Positions 24,888 through 36,470 of a stretch of DNA of 64,000 bases are shown piece after piece (position 1 is the stretch's first letter; every line of letters begins with the position of its first letter). Source of the stretch: Antitrichia curtipendula (lineage: Eukaryota; Streptophyta; Bryopsida; Hypnales; Leucodontaceae). The stretch is taken from contig OX579642.1 of assembly GCA_951230915.1 (NCBI GenBank), positions 8,246,001 through 8,310,000 on the forward strand, given 5' to 3'. The notes under the pieces are model-generated. The model was not told the origin of the DNA. It saw only the letters and a program-made list of their open reading frames with translations, and did no database searches. The position numbers were made by a program, and so were the translations under genes.

Positions 24888-25103
24888 ATGTTTAACTACT
24901 TTTGGACTATTCAATGAATTTCGGACTAAACATCCAAAGATTACAGGATACTAACATTGTGAGATCTCCAATGTTTGTATATATCTCTCAATGTTTCTAC
25001 TGATCTCTCGATGTTTTAGATTATCTTCTGATGACCATCGTGAGATTTCATGATGACCATTATTAATTATGGACTTTCAAAAGTCTAGAAGTAGTTAAAT
25101 ATG
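24888..25103. repeat. MITE with internal palindrome, copy 2
   Basis: The ends GTTTAACTACTTTTGGACT and AAGTCTAGAAGTAGTTAAATATG match those of the element at 3620-3883, and the interior keeps GAGATCTCCAATGTTTGTATA. The central palindrome seen in copy 1 is broken down here, leaving degenerate direct repeats of TCTC-AATGTTT. Confidence 0.55.
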
Positions 25104-25154
25104 TTATATGTAGAGCAAACTCCTAGAAGCTCAAAAAAGGCCTTGGATATTTAG

Positions 25155-25760
25155 AGATTAACCCCTAAAGCCCTAAATTGCATTTTTTTGGCAACATAGC
25201 GATTTTGGGCAACTCACTATGAATAAAATTTTCATTGTTTTCTTTGAATTTTCACACAATATGTGCCCAAAGTATAGCTTTAAGGTGTAACAATTTTTGT
25301 AACTTTTGACTACATGATTAAAAAGCTTTTGCATGATATGTAATTTTTATTGCTCAATGGGTAGCTTAAAATAATCAAATTTTTAAGAAATAATAATTTG
25401 AAATTAGATTCCTAGATTTATATATACGTGGAAACCTTTGAAACATTCCATTTTAATTAATGAGATCGATGAAAGATATGAGGAATTTTGGATTTGCGGT
25501 AAATTATGGATTCTCTATTCTAAAACAAAACTTTGAAGTCCTTTATTTTATTCAATTTTCAATATTTTTGAAAAAAAATAAAAATTTAGGATGTAGATTG
25601 TTTATACAACATGATAACCATTGGGATTGGCATTTTTCAATTTCATAACTAAATATGAACAATTTCATATTTTGAATCATTCTCTATTTCTTTCTATTTA
25701 TTATTTTTTTCCTATATATTGTACAATTCCAAATGATTTGAAAATTCAAGCATGTAGTCA
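25155..25760 (-). repeat. family A element, inverted copy
   Basis: Begins ATTAACCCCTAAAGCCC and continues as the reverse complement of about 2850-3470. Matching landmarks are AACTCACTATGAATAAAATTTTC, TTTTGACTACATGATTAAAA and ATTGGGATTGGCATTTTTCAA. Small open frames across it are by-products. This copy is uninterrupted at the point where the related copy near 57200 carries an insertion. Confidence 0.55.
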
Positions 25761-26171
25761 AATTGCCTTGGAAGATGAATCCATAAAAGCACTTCCATTT
25801 TGAACATTTTTTCATACAAATGTGACCTTGTGAAGTATAGCTGCCAGTTTTTTGCAAAGCCAAAAAAATATTTTTGTCTATTCAAACACTAATATCTTGC
25901 AATCAACATGGTGGAAATTTTTGAATTTTTTGTACATCTTTTCAAACCAATGTAATACAAGATTCTATAGTTACATATCTCAAAAATAATAATAATAATA
26001 ATAAATTTGGTGTATATATTAGAAATGGCAGATTGAGAATGTTTTTGGTGAAAACATTGTAAAAAAACTTTAGGAATTAAAATTGAGTTCAACTTTGCAA
26101 AGTAATTTTTTGAATACTTTTTATACCAATTCAAAGGGTATAATAAACTACACCTACTTCAAAAAGCTACC

Positions 26172-26688
26172 TTGACTCCTAAAGGATCATTTGTTACCTC
26201 CGTGAACAATTTGGGTCCAAGTAGGTTCCTATTGTCTCAATTTGTAGTGAATGTTCTTAAATTTTTTTGAAGACATTTAATTCTATGAGAGTGTAATGGA
26301 TATATAATTTTTATTTCAATCTGTGCTTGGGAGTAAAAATATGGCATAAGAAGCCAAAAATAGTGGTTGGCATGCAACACAAAAAAAGTCAAAAAAGTCA
26401 AAATATATTTATTTTTTAAATTCCTAGAATATTATATTTTTGTCTATATGTGAAGCTTTGATTCATTCTATTTGAATTGGGGATGAGAAAGTTATGCATT
26501 AGAAGGGATTTGGGGCCAAGAAGGGGCTGTTTCAAGCCCGTTCCCCAATCTGTCCCCATGCTGTGAACAGTGGTATGGGCTGCCAGAAAAATATATTTAT
26601 AAATAAAAAAATAAAAAAATAAAAAATAAAAATAAAAATAAAAAAAATAAAAAAAATTTCTTTACCAAATTTCATTTTAAGAAGAAAA

Positions 26689-26749
<61 letters not shown>

Positions 26750-27131
26750 TGATGTGGCCGAAGTTCGGCCATGTCACCCTGCTGCAGTGGCGCAGTTTCA
26801 GCAGTCAGGAACTGCGCAAAACTTGTGGAGAACTTATGGGAACTCGCGGCCCCTTGGAGGGCCCAAATTTTTTCTAATGGACAATCTTGTTTTTGGGCAA
26901 TCTAAGCATTTTCTTGAAAAAATCACATTTTGTCCAACTTTGAATGCTAATATCTTTCAATCCATATGGTCAAGTTTAATGAAATTTTTACTAAACAATT
27001 TCAGACAAGTTAAATACAAGATCTTACAGTTAGATTCTATAAAAAAAATTGGTTTTCGTGAATGAACGCAGCAAAAGTGGTAGTTTTGATTGGTTTTTGA
27101 CAGAAAATGGCCTCAGTCCTTCAGGGATACA
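26172..27131 (-). repeat. family C element, inverted copy, with poly-T insert
   Basis: Starts TTGACTCCTAAAGGATC and ends CCTCAGTCCTTCAGGGAT, the degenerate inverse of the termini of 8904-9486. The inner parts align inverted, including TCCAACTTTGAATGCTAATATC. It is interrupted by about 350 bp at roughly 26520-26880. The interruption holds A/T homopolymer runs, a T tract at 26691-26744 and the palindrome TCTGATGTGGCC-GGCCATGTCA, and is related to the segment at 12155-12475. Confidence 0.5.
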
Positions 27132-27275
27132 TGGACACGAGGACATTTTTTTTGATATTGAATACATATTGAATTTGAGAATTTGAGAATTAACATCAGA
27201 ATTCACAACTTGTCTCCAACTTAATCTTAAGTTTTGTCACAAAAGATGTGTCTAATGAATGACTTTCTTGGTGTA

Positions 27276-27288
27276 GCATATTTTGACA
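27276..27288. repeat. target-site direct repeat, left copy
   Basis: GCATATTTTGACA is repeated exactly at 42423-42435, directly outside the inverted termini of the 15.1-kb element. Thirteen bases is slightly longer than the usual 8-11 bp of Mutator-like elements, so the true duplication may be a subset. Confidence 0.75.
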
Positions 27289-27853
27289 GGGTTGCTAGCG
27301 TGCGAGCCTGTGAGCCCGTGAGTCTGTGAGCGGGAACTTTCTTTTGCATAAAAAAAAGGTAAGGGACCTATGACCGTGGATTCTTTACATTCAGAATTAT
27401 AGAATTGTGAAGTCATTTAACCCTTGAAGGACGGATTGACAGCCGTGGAAATCATGCATTTTGGTACCATGTGGCATCATCTAATTTGAATAAGCCAAAT
27501 ATACTTATTAGAAGTCAAAATACTCTAGAAGATTTTTCATTTTCATCCCTAATACTGAGGATGAATAATTGTACTTCTATCCTGAATGGAGAGATTTTTT
27601 TTCATTCTTTGGACAAAAGACGTCCTTTGTGGTGTTTAAGGGTTAAATAAAATTTGATTTACTTGCAATAGTAATTTGAAGTGTTTTTTTGCAATATATT
27701 AATGTATTCATATTTGATAGACATCATGATATACAAATTGCAAATGGAAATATCAAATGTCCAGGATGTACTTAGCCATAAAACACACAAATCCAATCAA
27801 ATTAGAAATCCAATACAATAGTTCGACTCCTGAGATGTGTCAATCTCAAGAAT

Positions 27854-30800
27854 CTAAGTGGCAGTGGACTCAGTAGCGGAACCTTCAATAGAAGATGATG
27901 ATGACTCTGATGTCTCTCTACCCTCTGACGCACTACCATCTATAAACTCTAGAACATTCAAAGCATACGTATCTTTGCGGCGTTTTGGATTAGAGCTGTC
28001 AAATTCCACAAACGCAGATGCCATCTGCTCGGCATATACGGGAAGATGAAAAGGCTTTTCTGGACTTAAGAGAAGACTTCGCCTCTTCATAATCTCATTT
28101 GCTGATGTCAATCGTTGATGACTACAAACAGAAGTGAAACAATGTTAGACTTGCAAAACAAAAGATTTTTCTTAGAATTAAAAAAATACTAAAAAATCTC
28201 AAACTTACTTACTGAATGGTGTCTGTTGAGAGAACTTTTGAGGCACGATGGTCATGCCGTCCGGATCTTGGGATTCCTGAACTGCTGGTGGTGCTTGTGT
28301 TGTCTCCACGACTGGAGTAGACTTCTTCATGGGCTCAAGGATGGCTTTGAAAATATCTCCATCCTCCTCCAATGCAACAATGTGGCGGCCCGTGCCACGA
28401 CAAGCAGTAATGGAGGCCCCTAAAATGAACAACCTCACATACATTAATTAAATGACATAATTTGAAACAATACAGATGTAGTCAACATAATTAAATTAAA
28501 TTTATACCTGTAGCTGCAGTACAATCTAAAACTACATCTCCTTCGCCTGTTGTTGCTTCCAAGAGGAGTTGAAAAAAACGGGGGTCTTTTTCATGAGCCC
28601 ACGCCATGGTTTAGGACCGTCCATTGCCAAGTCACTCTCCTTCGTGAAGTTCATCAAAATGTCATCACGTCCGATGTCCAAGCCTGCATTCTTCATAGTT
28701 TGTGTGAATTTGAAAGAAAAATTGGATTTCCCTTTTGAGCCAAAATCCTTCACAAGTAGGGTGATTGAAAACTTCTGCGTCTGCAAGAAATTAAACCAAA
28801 CATATGTAAGAATTTAATGACAAAATGAATGATAAAATGACATGATTTTCAAAAGAAGTTCAATTATATTTACCGTGGTTTTGTTGTCTAATGCCGAAGT
28901 CAAGTGCAATCGATTCATGCCCAACCACTCCTTCTTCTTCTTCAACATCGGATAAATCTCGCACAGCCCTAGAATAGAGCTCTTTGAGTCCACGGAGAAT
29001 GAATGAATAATAATCAAACATCCATGATCTTGTAGATGCCTTTCTGCAAAGACAAATACCGCATGCATTGCCTCGTACTCTGTATCTTTGTTCCACTGTG
29101 GAATCTCATTTGTTGGCACCAACATTCCAGGCACGGGCAAATTCTCCGGACAGTCAAAGAAGATGAGGTCCACTACTGGCCTTCGGTTTATTACACCATC
29201 CAAAAATCGAGGCTTCCCTGCTGATACCTACAAACATACCGTATTCCACAAAATAAATTATGAACTCACAAAATCATCATGTCATTCAATTAAAAAAAGG
29301 GTTTACAATAACAAATCAAATATATTACTTTTGTAAAAAATTCCATAATCTCAGGATACCATGATGGTTCCGTCGAGCGCATGTCATCCACAAGGTCTAC
29401 AATAGAGATATTGAAGACCAAATCCTCCGTGTTGTCTCCCTCATTATCTTGAATCATAAGAGCTTGAGTGCCATGCGTTAGGACATCCTCGGTCAACTGC
29501 GACAATGCCTTCCTCTTCAATCCACCTTGAGACCCACCTTGCATCTGTGAGCCTTGGTCGACGGTAGAAGATGCTGGAATTGGATTTCTGTCATTCACCT
29601 TCTTCTTGCCTTTGGCCTTAGCCTTCTCTTCCTTCTCCTTCTCCTTCTCTTGCTCCTTCTCTGCTAACTTCGCAATGCGCTCCACTTCTTTTTTCTCTTT
29701 TGCGATGATGGTAAGTTTCTCCTTAGCTTCCTTTTTCCTATCATTGTGTTCCCTCCTTGCAATGGCCCTCTTCTTTTGTTTATCACTCAATCCTATAAAC
29801 TCATCAACGTCCAAATCAATGGCACCTAAACCCTCAAAAGACTTCCGGTATTGCATCTCAGACGGAGGCGTGAAGGTGATGTGGCACTCCAAATACCACC
29901 CTCCTCCACTGAGATGAGCTGTCGTGAACGTACGGAGCTGATTTAGGGTGTACATGCAATCTGCTGAACTTCGATCAAGCCAAGTAGACAAGAACGGAGG
30001 AAGATCCTTTTCTGCAATTGCATCCTTTGGAAGAAGTTCCAACTTGAAATACTTGCGGTGTAATTCAAATGTGTCATTGCATACAAGTTTCAAAATACAA
30101 TACACTAAAAACAAATCAATACATTCTTTTATGCAACACCAAGAAAACAGTGAGTATTAGCCACATAAAGAAGAATTTACTAGTGCATTTTATGGTTGCT
30201 ATGTTGAAGCAAATAAGCCAAATATTCAAGAAAAGGAAGAAAACCAAATTAAAAATCCATTTCATGCAAAAAGTTGGGGCTTCACATGGTATCTACAAAA
30301 CCATAGTCAAATTATTGTATTTACATGGGAAACTATCATACACAAAAATCTATTTGAAAGACAATGGTACCACTAATTGGAGGTGAATCTGGTAACTCCT
30401 AGAGCTTAGTCAGATCCGACTAAGCTCTTTGAGGTACCAGATTCACCTCCAATTCCTGTTACCCCTCACCATTTCAAACAATTTTTTAATTATACGCACA
30501 GATTTCTGTAAAAGTATAAAATTGAAATATGTACTCTTCATCGCTTATTCTAACAAAAAATAAAGGGGTCTATGAACAAACCGAAATAGAACTCTTCGAA
30601 CCGCCTGGTTTGAGCCTTCATAATTCATGAAGGAGTCACTCTTCTTAAAATAATTTGCTCCCTTCAATTGGGCCTGAAACCCGTGCTCCCACATCCTCCT
30701 TCTCCAACCTTCTATGTAATCCGCAAGGAACTCTGGCCTCTGTGGGACTTCCATATTGATGGTGATGTTATCATCTTTGATCACACCATCAAAGTATTCA

Positions 30801-32562
30801 ATAGCTGCATCTTCAATCTAAAATAAAGCAAAAATAAGATTGTTTATTCAACAAAGTGACAATGTGACATACATGTCCAAAAAAATAAAAAATTAGTCAC
30901 ATGCAAATTCATGAATACTAAGGAACTTTATTCAATGAAAAATAGCAACTACAAAAAACATTAGAAAGGTTAATACAATATCACTTACCCCAGCATACCA
31001 AACACATTTGTTCAAGAATGGCCCAAGGTGGGTCTCAGATACTAGTTTAGCAGGAAACTTCCTAGCATCGCGGGATGGCACAGAAGAATTCCACCACTTC
31101 AAAAACTTTGTCTTGTGATGAGAAGTTGTGTTGCATGTAGCAATCAGTTGCAGCTTCTCGAGGGTCATCTCTGGAACTTCGTTATTACAATAGTGCCTCT
31201 CAACCTGCATAATTAAAACAACATCATTTCACATGAAAAAAAAACCCTGAAAGTAAAAGTATGTCAATAAATTATTTTGGAAAATATACAAATACCTCTT
31301 CCAAGAATTCAGGACCATTTGCCGGATTAGCCACTGCTACTAACTTCATCATCTTCATGTACAACTTGTTCACTTTCTCTTTAGCTCCCATTCTCATAGC
31401 ATTTGCGATGCCAGCCTCGCTTTTATCAACCTCCACAGTTGTCTCACTGTACTTTCGTCCCGCCGCATACGCTGCTAGTGAAATCTCTTGCTGAAAGAAA
31501 CCAAAAGCTTCTTAATAGTAGTGTTGTATAATAAATCAACACAAGTGACCAACATAGCAATGTAAATGAAATTTCAAAATCAAAATCATACCCGAAACAT
31601 GAAAGCTATGAATACATCAGCTGGCATGGAGTACCAGGTTTTCCTAGTACTGGAGGCCATACATTTTTTCACCTCTGACGGCCTTAACATCTCCAAAAAC
31701 TTTGGCAAAGATAAAAGACCATACTTCTGCACACGATGCAATGTGTGGACCAAGTTGGTCTTCACATGAGAGTCTTCCGTTGATCTGAATTTCAAAAATT
31801 AGAATTAGAATTTCATTTTCCTACTTTTCTCATGAAAAAAAAGGCTAAATCCAATTAAAACATTAAAACATGTACTACCAAAATATGTATGATAACAATC
31901 ACTTACTTGTTTATGTCATGCATGACTTCCATGGCCAATTCAATTTTTCCTTTTGTATCAAGAACGATGCAATCTACTACAATGTGCCATGCCTCGTCTG
32001 CTGAATAGAGTCTAGAAATGTGACTCATCCATGCTAGCAAACAGTGGTTTTCATCACACACAAAAAACTTTGTCCTCCTCAAAAAATGCAATGCCTCATG
32101 TGAATTAACATGATCCATGAACTCATTGTTTGCTTTTTGCCAAACTGACCCCCAATTGCGCATTTCTTGCTCTGTAAATTCCATGTTTTCACCTGCCTCG
32201 TTTGTAGTGGAAACGTAGAAAGCGGCAGACCCTGGTCGATACCCATGAGAAAATTCTTGCTCCAGCTTCTTCACATCAGAAGACAAGGTAGGTCGTGCCA
32301 TGGGCATGGACACCAATCTGCACAAGGGGATAAAAAAACAAAAAAGTTTTTCTGGTTGCAGTCTTAACGAAGCAATTGTGGCAACTGAATCGACCTTTTG
32401 CAATCGGCGGAGCTCATCTTCAAGAAGCTCCTTTTCTTCATCATCAATGCCATCCTCTTCCATATGACTTCCTTCATCTTCCTCCTCAATTTCAGGCTGA
32501 GTGGTGTCATCCGTCCCAGGAGTCCGCTCGAATTGTGTCTCTTTTATTGGAGACTCCTCCAT
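27854..32562 (-). CDS. transposon-borne gene with DNA-methyltransferase-like C-terminal region
   Basis: Exons read on the minus strand: 32562-31907, 31784-31592, 31490-31296, 31204-30989, 30817-30582, 30104-29329, 29227-28874, 28780-28508, 28419-28209, 28121-27854. All have AG/GT borders, and phases agree except at the fifth-sixth junction, where one base is unaccounted for. About 1125 aa. N-terminus: acidic (MEESPIKE). Middle: a Lys/Glu coiled coil in exon 6. Exon 7 has DLIFFDCPENL, at the place of catalytic motif IV. Exon 8 has KPWRGLMKKTPVFF (motif X-like), then after a 7-T run the frame must shift to read EGDVVLDCTAATGASITA (motif I), and exon 9 has GRHIVALEED (motif II). The order IV-X-I is that of beta-class N6A/N4C methyltransferases. 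DCPE replaces the usual DPPY, so catalysis is doubtful. The domain assignment is by eye. Confidence 0.6.
30375..30454. repeat. core-palindrome hairpin 1
   Basis: Arms AATTGGAGGTGAATCTGG and its complement flank the centre TTAGTCAGATCCGACTAA (one base off perfect). It lies between exons 5 and 6 of the minus-strand gene, so in an intron. The spacer sequences between arm and centre differ from those in the other four hairpins. Confidence 0.75.
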
Positions 32563-32759
32563 CTGCAATGACAAACCAAATAAACTCAAAATTATAATTG
32601 AATGGAATCATAAGACATCATGAACTTCTGAATTAATGATAAATGTAAACATAAAACTTTAATGCCAATGCCATGTCATATTACAATGGATGGATGAAAA
32701 TAAATAATTAATCAAATAACCACCCTCACTGGGCTTTACATAAAGAGTTAATGATCTAC

Positions 32760-33241
32760 CAACTCTCATAGGATGTAAACCGAATCAAAGGGCTATCAAC
32801 ATCCACATCCTCATCTGAGCTATAATGGAGTAAGACCACTCTGGAACCATTCACATGAGCGCTAGTTGCATTGTCCCCAGTTTCTTCAAAATTGGGACTA
32901 GTAACCGTAGCAAGAGACTCCTCCTCTGAGCTATACTCAGTCTCTGAGCTCTCCTCAGAGAACATTGGTTGCCTTCCTTTCCGGAAACGCATATGGTCTG
33001 AGAAACGACTAGCTACTGGCTCTTTCTCAAACTCATCTGCTGCATGATCGGCAGCATCCATAATATCATTGAAGCTTACCAAGTCTTCTTCGTCAGCATC
33101 ATCATCTGAAATGTCGATGTTGGAAGGAGAAGGGAGCATTTCCATTGCCTGCGATGGACCACCAATATCTGCTACCGTGACAATGTCCTGCTGCACAATG
33201 AAGGCTAAGGTTGGTCCTTTTTTTCCTCGTTTTACTTGGAC
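32760..33241 (-). CDS. acidic exon upstream of the methyltransferase-like gene
   Basis: An open stretch beginning after a plausible acceptor (TTTTCTCATATAG) reads VQVKRGKKGPTLAFIVQQD and continues as a Ser/Asp/Glu-rich protein (SDDDADEED, SSEEESL) to TSYESW and a TAG. A GT donor overlaps the stop, but it leaves a phase that does not fit the next exon. Either this is the 5' part of the same gene with a disturbed junction, or a separate short protein. No domain is recognised. Three of the five hairpins lie between this exon and the next open stretch upstream (36471), so that gap may be a long first intron. Confidence 0.45.
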
Positions 33242-33537
33242 CTATATGAGAAAACAATAATATTTGAGTATGTGTACAATTGACCTAAAGTAAAGAAGTG
33301 ATCACATTTGACATATGCTATTATAAAAAAAAAGTTAGAATCTGTATAAAAAAAATTAATCTCAAGAAATCAACCGAAAATGATAAAAGAAGTGGTTTAG
33401 GTGGAAAGGTGCCCAAGTTTTATAATGAATGCTTTTAAAGCTAATTACCTTAAGATTACACCCCCCTACACAAAGATAGTTCATATACAAGTAAAAGCCA
33501 TGAGAAAAGAATTTAAAGTTTTGATGTGCTTATTGGG

Positions 33538-33637
33538 TGTAACCATTTTTTTGGGATGAAGCTAGTGCTCTCAAGACCCTAGTCGGATCCGACTAGGGTC
33601 TAGAGAGCACTAGCTTCACCCCCCAAAAATGGTTACA
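33538..33637. repeat. core-palindrome hairpin 2
   Basis: A 100-bp inverted repeat whose arms read TGTAACCATTTTT, GATGAAGCTAGTGCTCT and their complements. The centre is a 26-bp perfect palindrome, 33575-33600, built on CTAGTCGGATCCGACTAG. It lies upstream of the acidic exon. Confidence 0.85.
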
Positions 33638-34006
33638 TCCACTTGTAAAAAATATTCATATGAATTAATTTAATACATGTCATTATACTCTAAGCCATAG
33701 ATCCAATCAATTTAAATGTGCAAACAAAAAATGCACGTTTGTTTAATTAAATATTATTTTCATATTTCATCGTTGAACTTCAAATACCACAAATTTATAT
33801 AAAACATGACCCTAAAACCAAAATTATGTAAGACTCAAGTTAGATAATCTTTGCATAATTATTGCTCCTATCATTTTTCATTATATATTATATTCAATTT
33901 TTTCAAAGGAAAGATGAAATTGTATGTTTTTTTAATTACTTTAAAACTTTTAATCTTTCACATGAGAATAATTAAAAAAGAAACTAAATTATAAGGTAAA
34001 TCCTCA

Positions 34007-34114
34007 TGCTAGTACCAGTTTAGGGGGTGTGAAGGAAATCCTCACCAATCCCTAGTCGGATCCGACTAGGTCTTGGTAAGGATCTCCTTCACCCTCTCTA
34101 AATTGGTACTAGCA
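34007..34114. repeat. core-palindrome hairpin 3
   Basis: Arms TGCTAGTACCA-TTTAG and GTGAAGGA-ATCCT pair with their complements around CCTAGTCGGATCCGACTAGG (34051-34070). Several mismatches and small gaps make it older or less constrained than hairpin 4. Confidence 0.8.
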
Positions 34115-34609
34115 CGGGGACATGAGCTTCAGCTACATAAGTATATCATTTAGTAATTTAATATTCAGTCTCTCAACACATCCAACCCTTTTTCAACCTT
34201 ATTTATAACCAACTAGAAGATCAATTAAAATGACTAAAATTAAATATTTGAGGACCAATAGTCCAATACCCTTATGAGCACCAACGTCACCAACTTGTTG
34301 GACAATCAACTACTAACATTTTTCACAGAAAATCATCACTCCATCTTTGACACATTCCAAGGACCTCTGTGAATTTAATCTACAGGTTACACAAGAAAGT
34401 TGGGGACTGATTCGTGTGCTTCAGACTTCCTAATTGCATTCTACAAATTGACTTAAAGTTCACCTGGACATTTACACATGATTCAATTAACACGTTTAGA
34501 CATTATTTAGTTAACCCATTATTTATTTAGACTATGCACGACTAAGCGGTTTAGCATCCTGAGAGACTGAATGGTTTGAGAGACTAAGCACACTGAGAAC
34601 TAACCGACT

Positions 34610-35720
34610 CAAAGAAATGAACGAACTAAGCAAAATCAACCAGCCAGCCAGCCTTGATGAACCCTGATCAACCAGCAAAATCAACCAGCCTTGATGAACC
34701 CTGATTAGCCGTGCTACAGACTGAGAAATTTTGAAGAAAACAAGTGATCCCCGTCAAGGTACCGATTTCGGGGGGTGAAGCAAAGCTTCACCGAGCCCTA
34801 GTCGGATCCGACTAGGGCTAGGTGAAGCTTTGCTTCACCCCCCGAAATCGGTACCTTGACGGGGAAGCACAAAGTCACCGAAGCGCACAGAAGTCACTTG
34901 ACGGGGAAGTACAGAAGTCACCGAAGCGATCGCACATCACGTACAGAAGTCACCGATCAGAATTTCTGTACAGAAAGTCACCGAAGCCTTTGTTCCAAAC
35001 AGAACGGCTAAGGACGGAACAGCTACGGATGGAATGGATTGAACGGACTACGAATGACTTCCCGAGAAAACACGATGCCGATGCCGATGTCAACTAGCAA
35101 ACACGATGCCGATGAGCAAACACAATGCCGAGCAAACTTCCTGAGCAAACACGATGCCGACAACCAACTAGAAAACACGATGCCGATGCCGATGCTAGTC
35201 AGGAAAAAAAATTCACCTTTTCGGAGGGACGCGCTTCGTGCTGACCCGAATCCTGCAAGTCGTCCTCCTGAGCAAGACGATGCCTAGCGCTGCGCCTCGT
35301 TGCGGTGGTCTGCATGATGAGAGATTAATTATCAGATTTCTGAATGCAAGTGAAGCCACGCAAAATGTAGAAGTTCAACAGTTGGGGCCTTGCTTGCTCG
35401 ACTTGAAGTTGCTCGACTTGGAGGAGCCCAGTGAAGCTGCCGGATTTCTAGGTGGTCAGCCTTATCGTGATCAGGCATCCGGGATCGTGATCAACCAACC
35501 AGTCTTGATTAGCCAACCAGCCTTATCGTCATCAGCCAGCCGTGATCAACCATATGTCAACTTCTTGCTTCATCTTTCCCTGCGAGAAAAGCTCACCCTC
35601 GTGGTGGGATATTTGCAGACATCATAAATTGCAGTCTTGAAACATGCGGAGAGCAATGGCTACAGGGTTGTCCAGATGTAAAAATCAGGCCAGCAGGTCA
35701 GTTTGATCAGCCAACAGGCC
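34610..35720. other. GC-richer tract with short direct repeats
   Basis: Inside the Mutator-like element this tract is richer in GC than its surroundings. It contains short repeats: CAACCAGCCAGCC/TTGATGAACCCTGAT near 34640-34710, AGTCACCGAAGCG near 34870-34990, and AACACGATGCCGATGCCGATG near 35070-35190. Open frames here (for example 35238-35627) have no recognised domain. It may be host sequence picked up by the transposon, as in Pack-MULEs, or subterminal-type regulatory repeats. Confidence 0.4.
34749..34864. repeat. core-palindrome hairpin 4, nearly perfect
   Basis: A 116-bp palindrome with 58-bp arms that differ at one position (CACCGAGCCC versus CACCTAGCCC). Order from outside: CCCCGTCAAGGTACC, GATTTCGGGGGGTGAAGC, AAAGCTTCACC, then the centre CTAGTCGGATCCGACTAG. 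The near-identity of its arms suggests recent formation or ongoing arm homogenisation. Confidence 0.9.
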
Positions 35721-35966
35721 TTGTAAAATCCACAGAAGCACAGCCTGGAGAACGGTATGACTTGACCAATAACGAGCACTTGGCATTTAAAAAGTAATAC
35801 ACAAGATTCCTAAGTTTGACATTTATTCAACTTAAAGAGATCCTACATTCTCTTAAAACTTGTAAGAAGGCTATCTGATCAATGGACATTCAATTTCCAT
35901 TTAGAAAAAGTAAATGATCACACCCTGGATTTTAAAGTAGACCCTTTTTGGCTCCTATTCCATCCA

Positions 35967-36200
35967 TTAATCCCTAAATAACCAAGATCATTTTTCGATC
36001 AAAAACCACTCAAACTGCCACTTGTGCTCTGTTCATTAATGAAAACAAAAGAAACTATTTTTTTAAGAATCTAACCGTAGGATTTTGTACCTTATTTATC
36101 TAAGATCATTTGATAAAAAATTCCTGAAATTTGACCTTACAGATTTAAAGATATTAGCATTCAAAGCTGGAAAAATAATTTTTTTTGAACTGTGGCCTAC
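35967..36200 (+). repeat. family C fragment inside the Mutator-like element
   Basis: Begins TTAATCCCTAAATAACC and matches the left part of 8904-9486 (AAAACCACTCAAACTGCCA, TCTAACCGTAGGATTTTG). The right terminus is missing or too diverged. Its presence shows that TTAA-type elements were active after this Mutator-like lineage formed, unless it was captured. Confidence 0.5.
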
Positions 36201-36470
36201 AATTTCAGATGACTTTGACCACAATTTGTAGAATTTCTTTGCACTGTGAACTTTGAATTAAATTGTTGTAACACTTATACATCTCTAGAAGATTTATGAC
36301 ATTACACAGAAAAAATCAATATACAAACCCTAAACGTAGTAGTTATAAAATAAAGCAAGACCTAGCCCCAATACCTTTTAAATTTGTTTTATTATATTCT
36401 AATTAAATTTTAAAAAATTATAGAAGATAATCATCTTACAAGGAACATAAAGAACATTTAGTCGTACAAT

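Noticed and set aside
29606..29917. Plus-strand Ser/Phe-rich open frame
   Set aside because: It is the antisense of the Lys/Glu coiled-coil exon of the methyltransferase-like gene.
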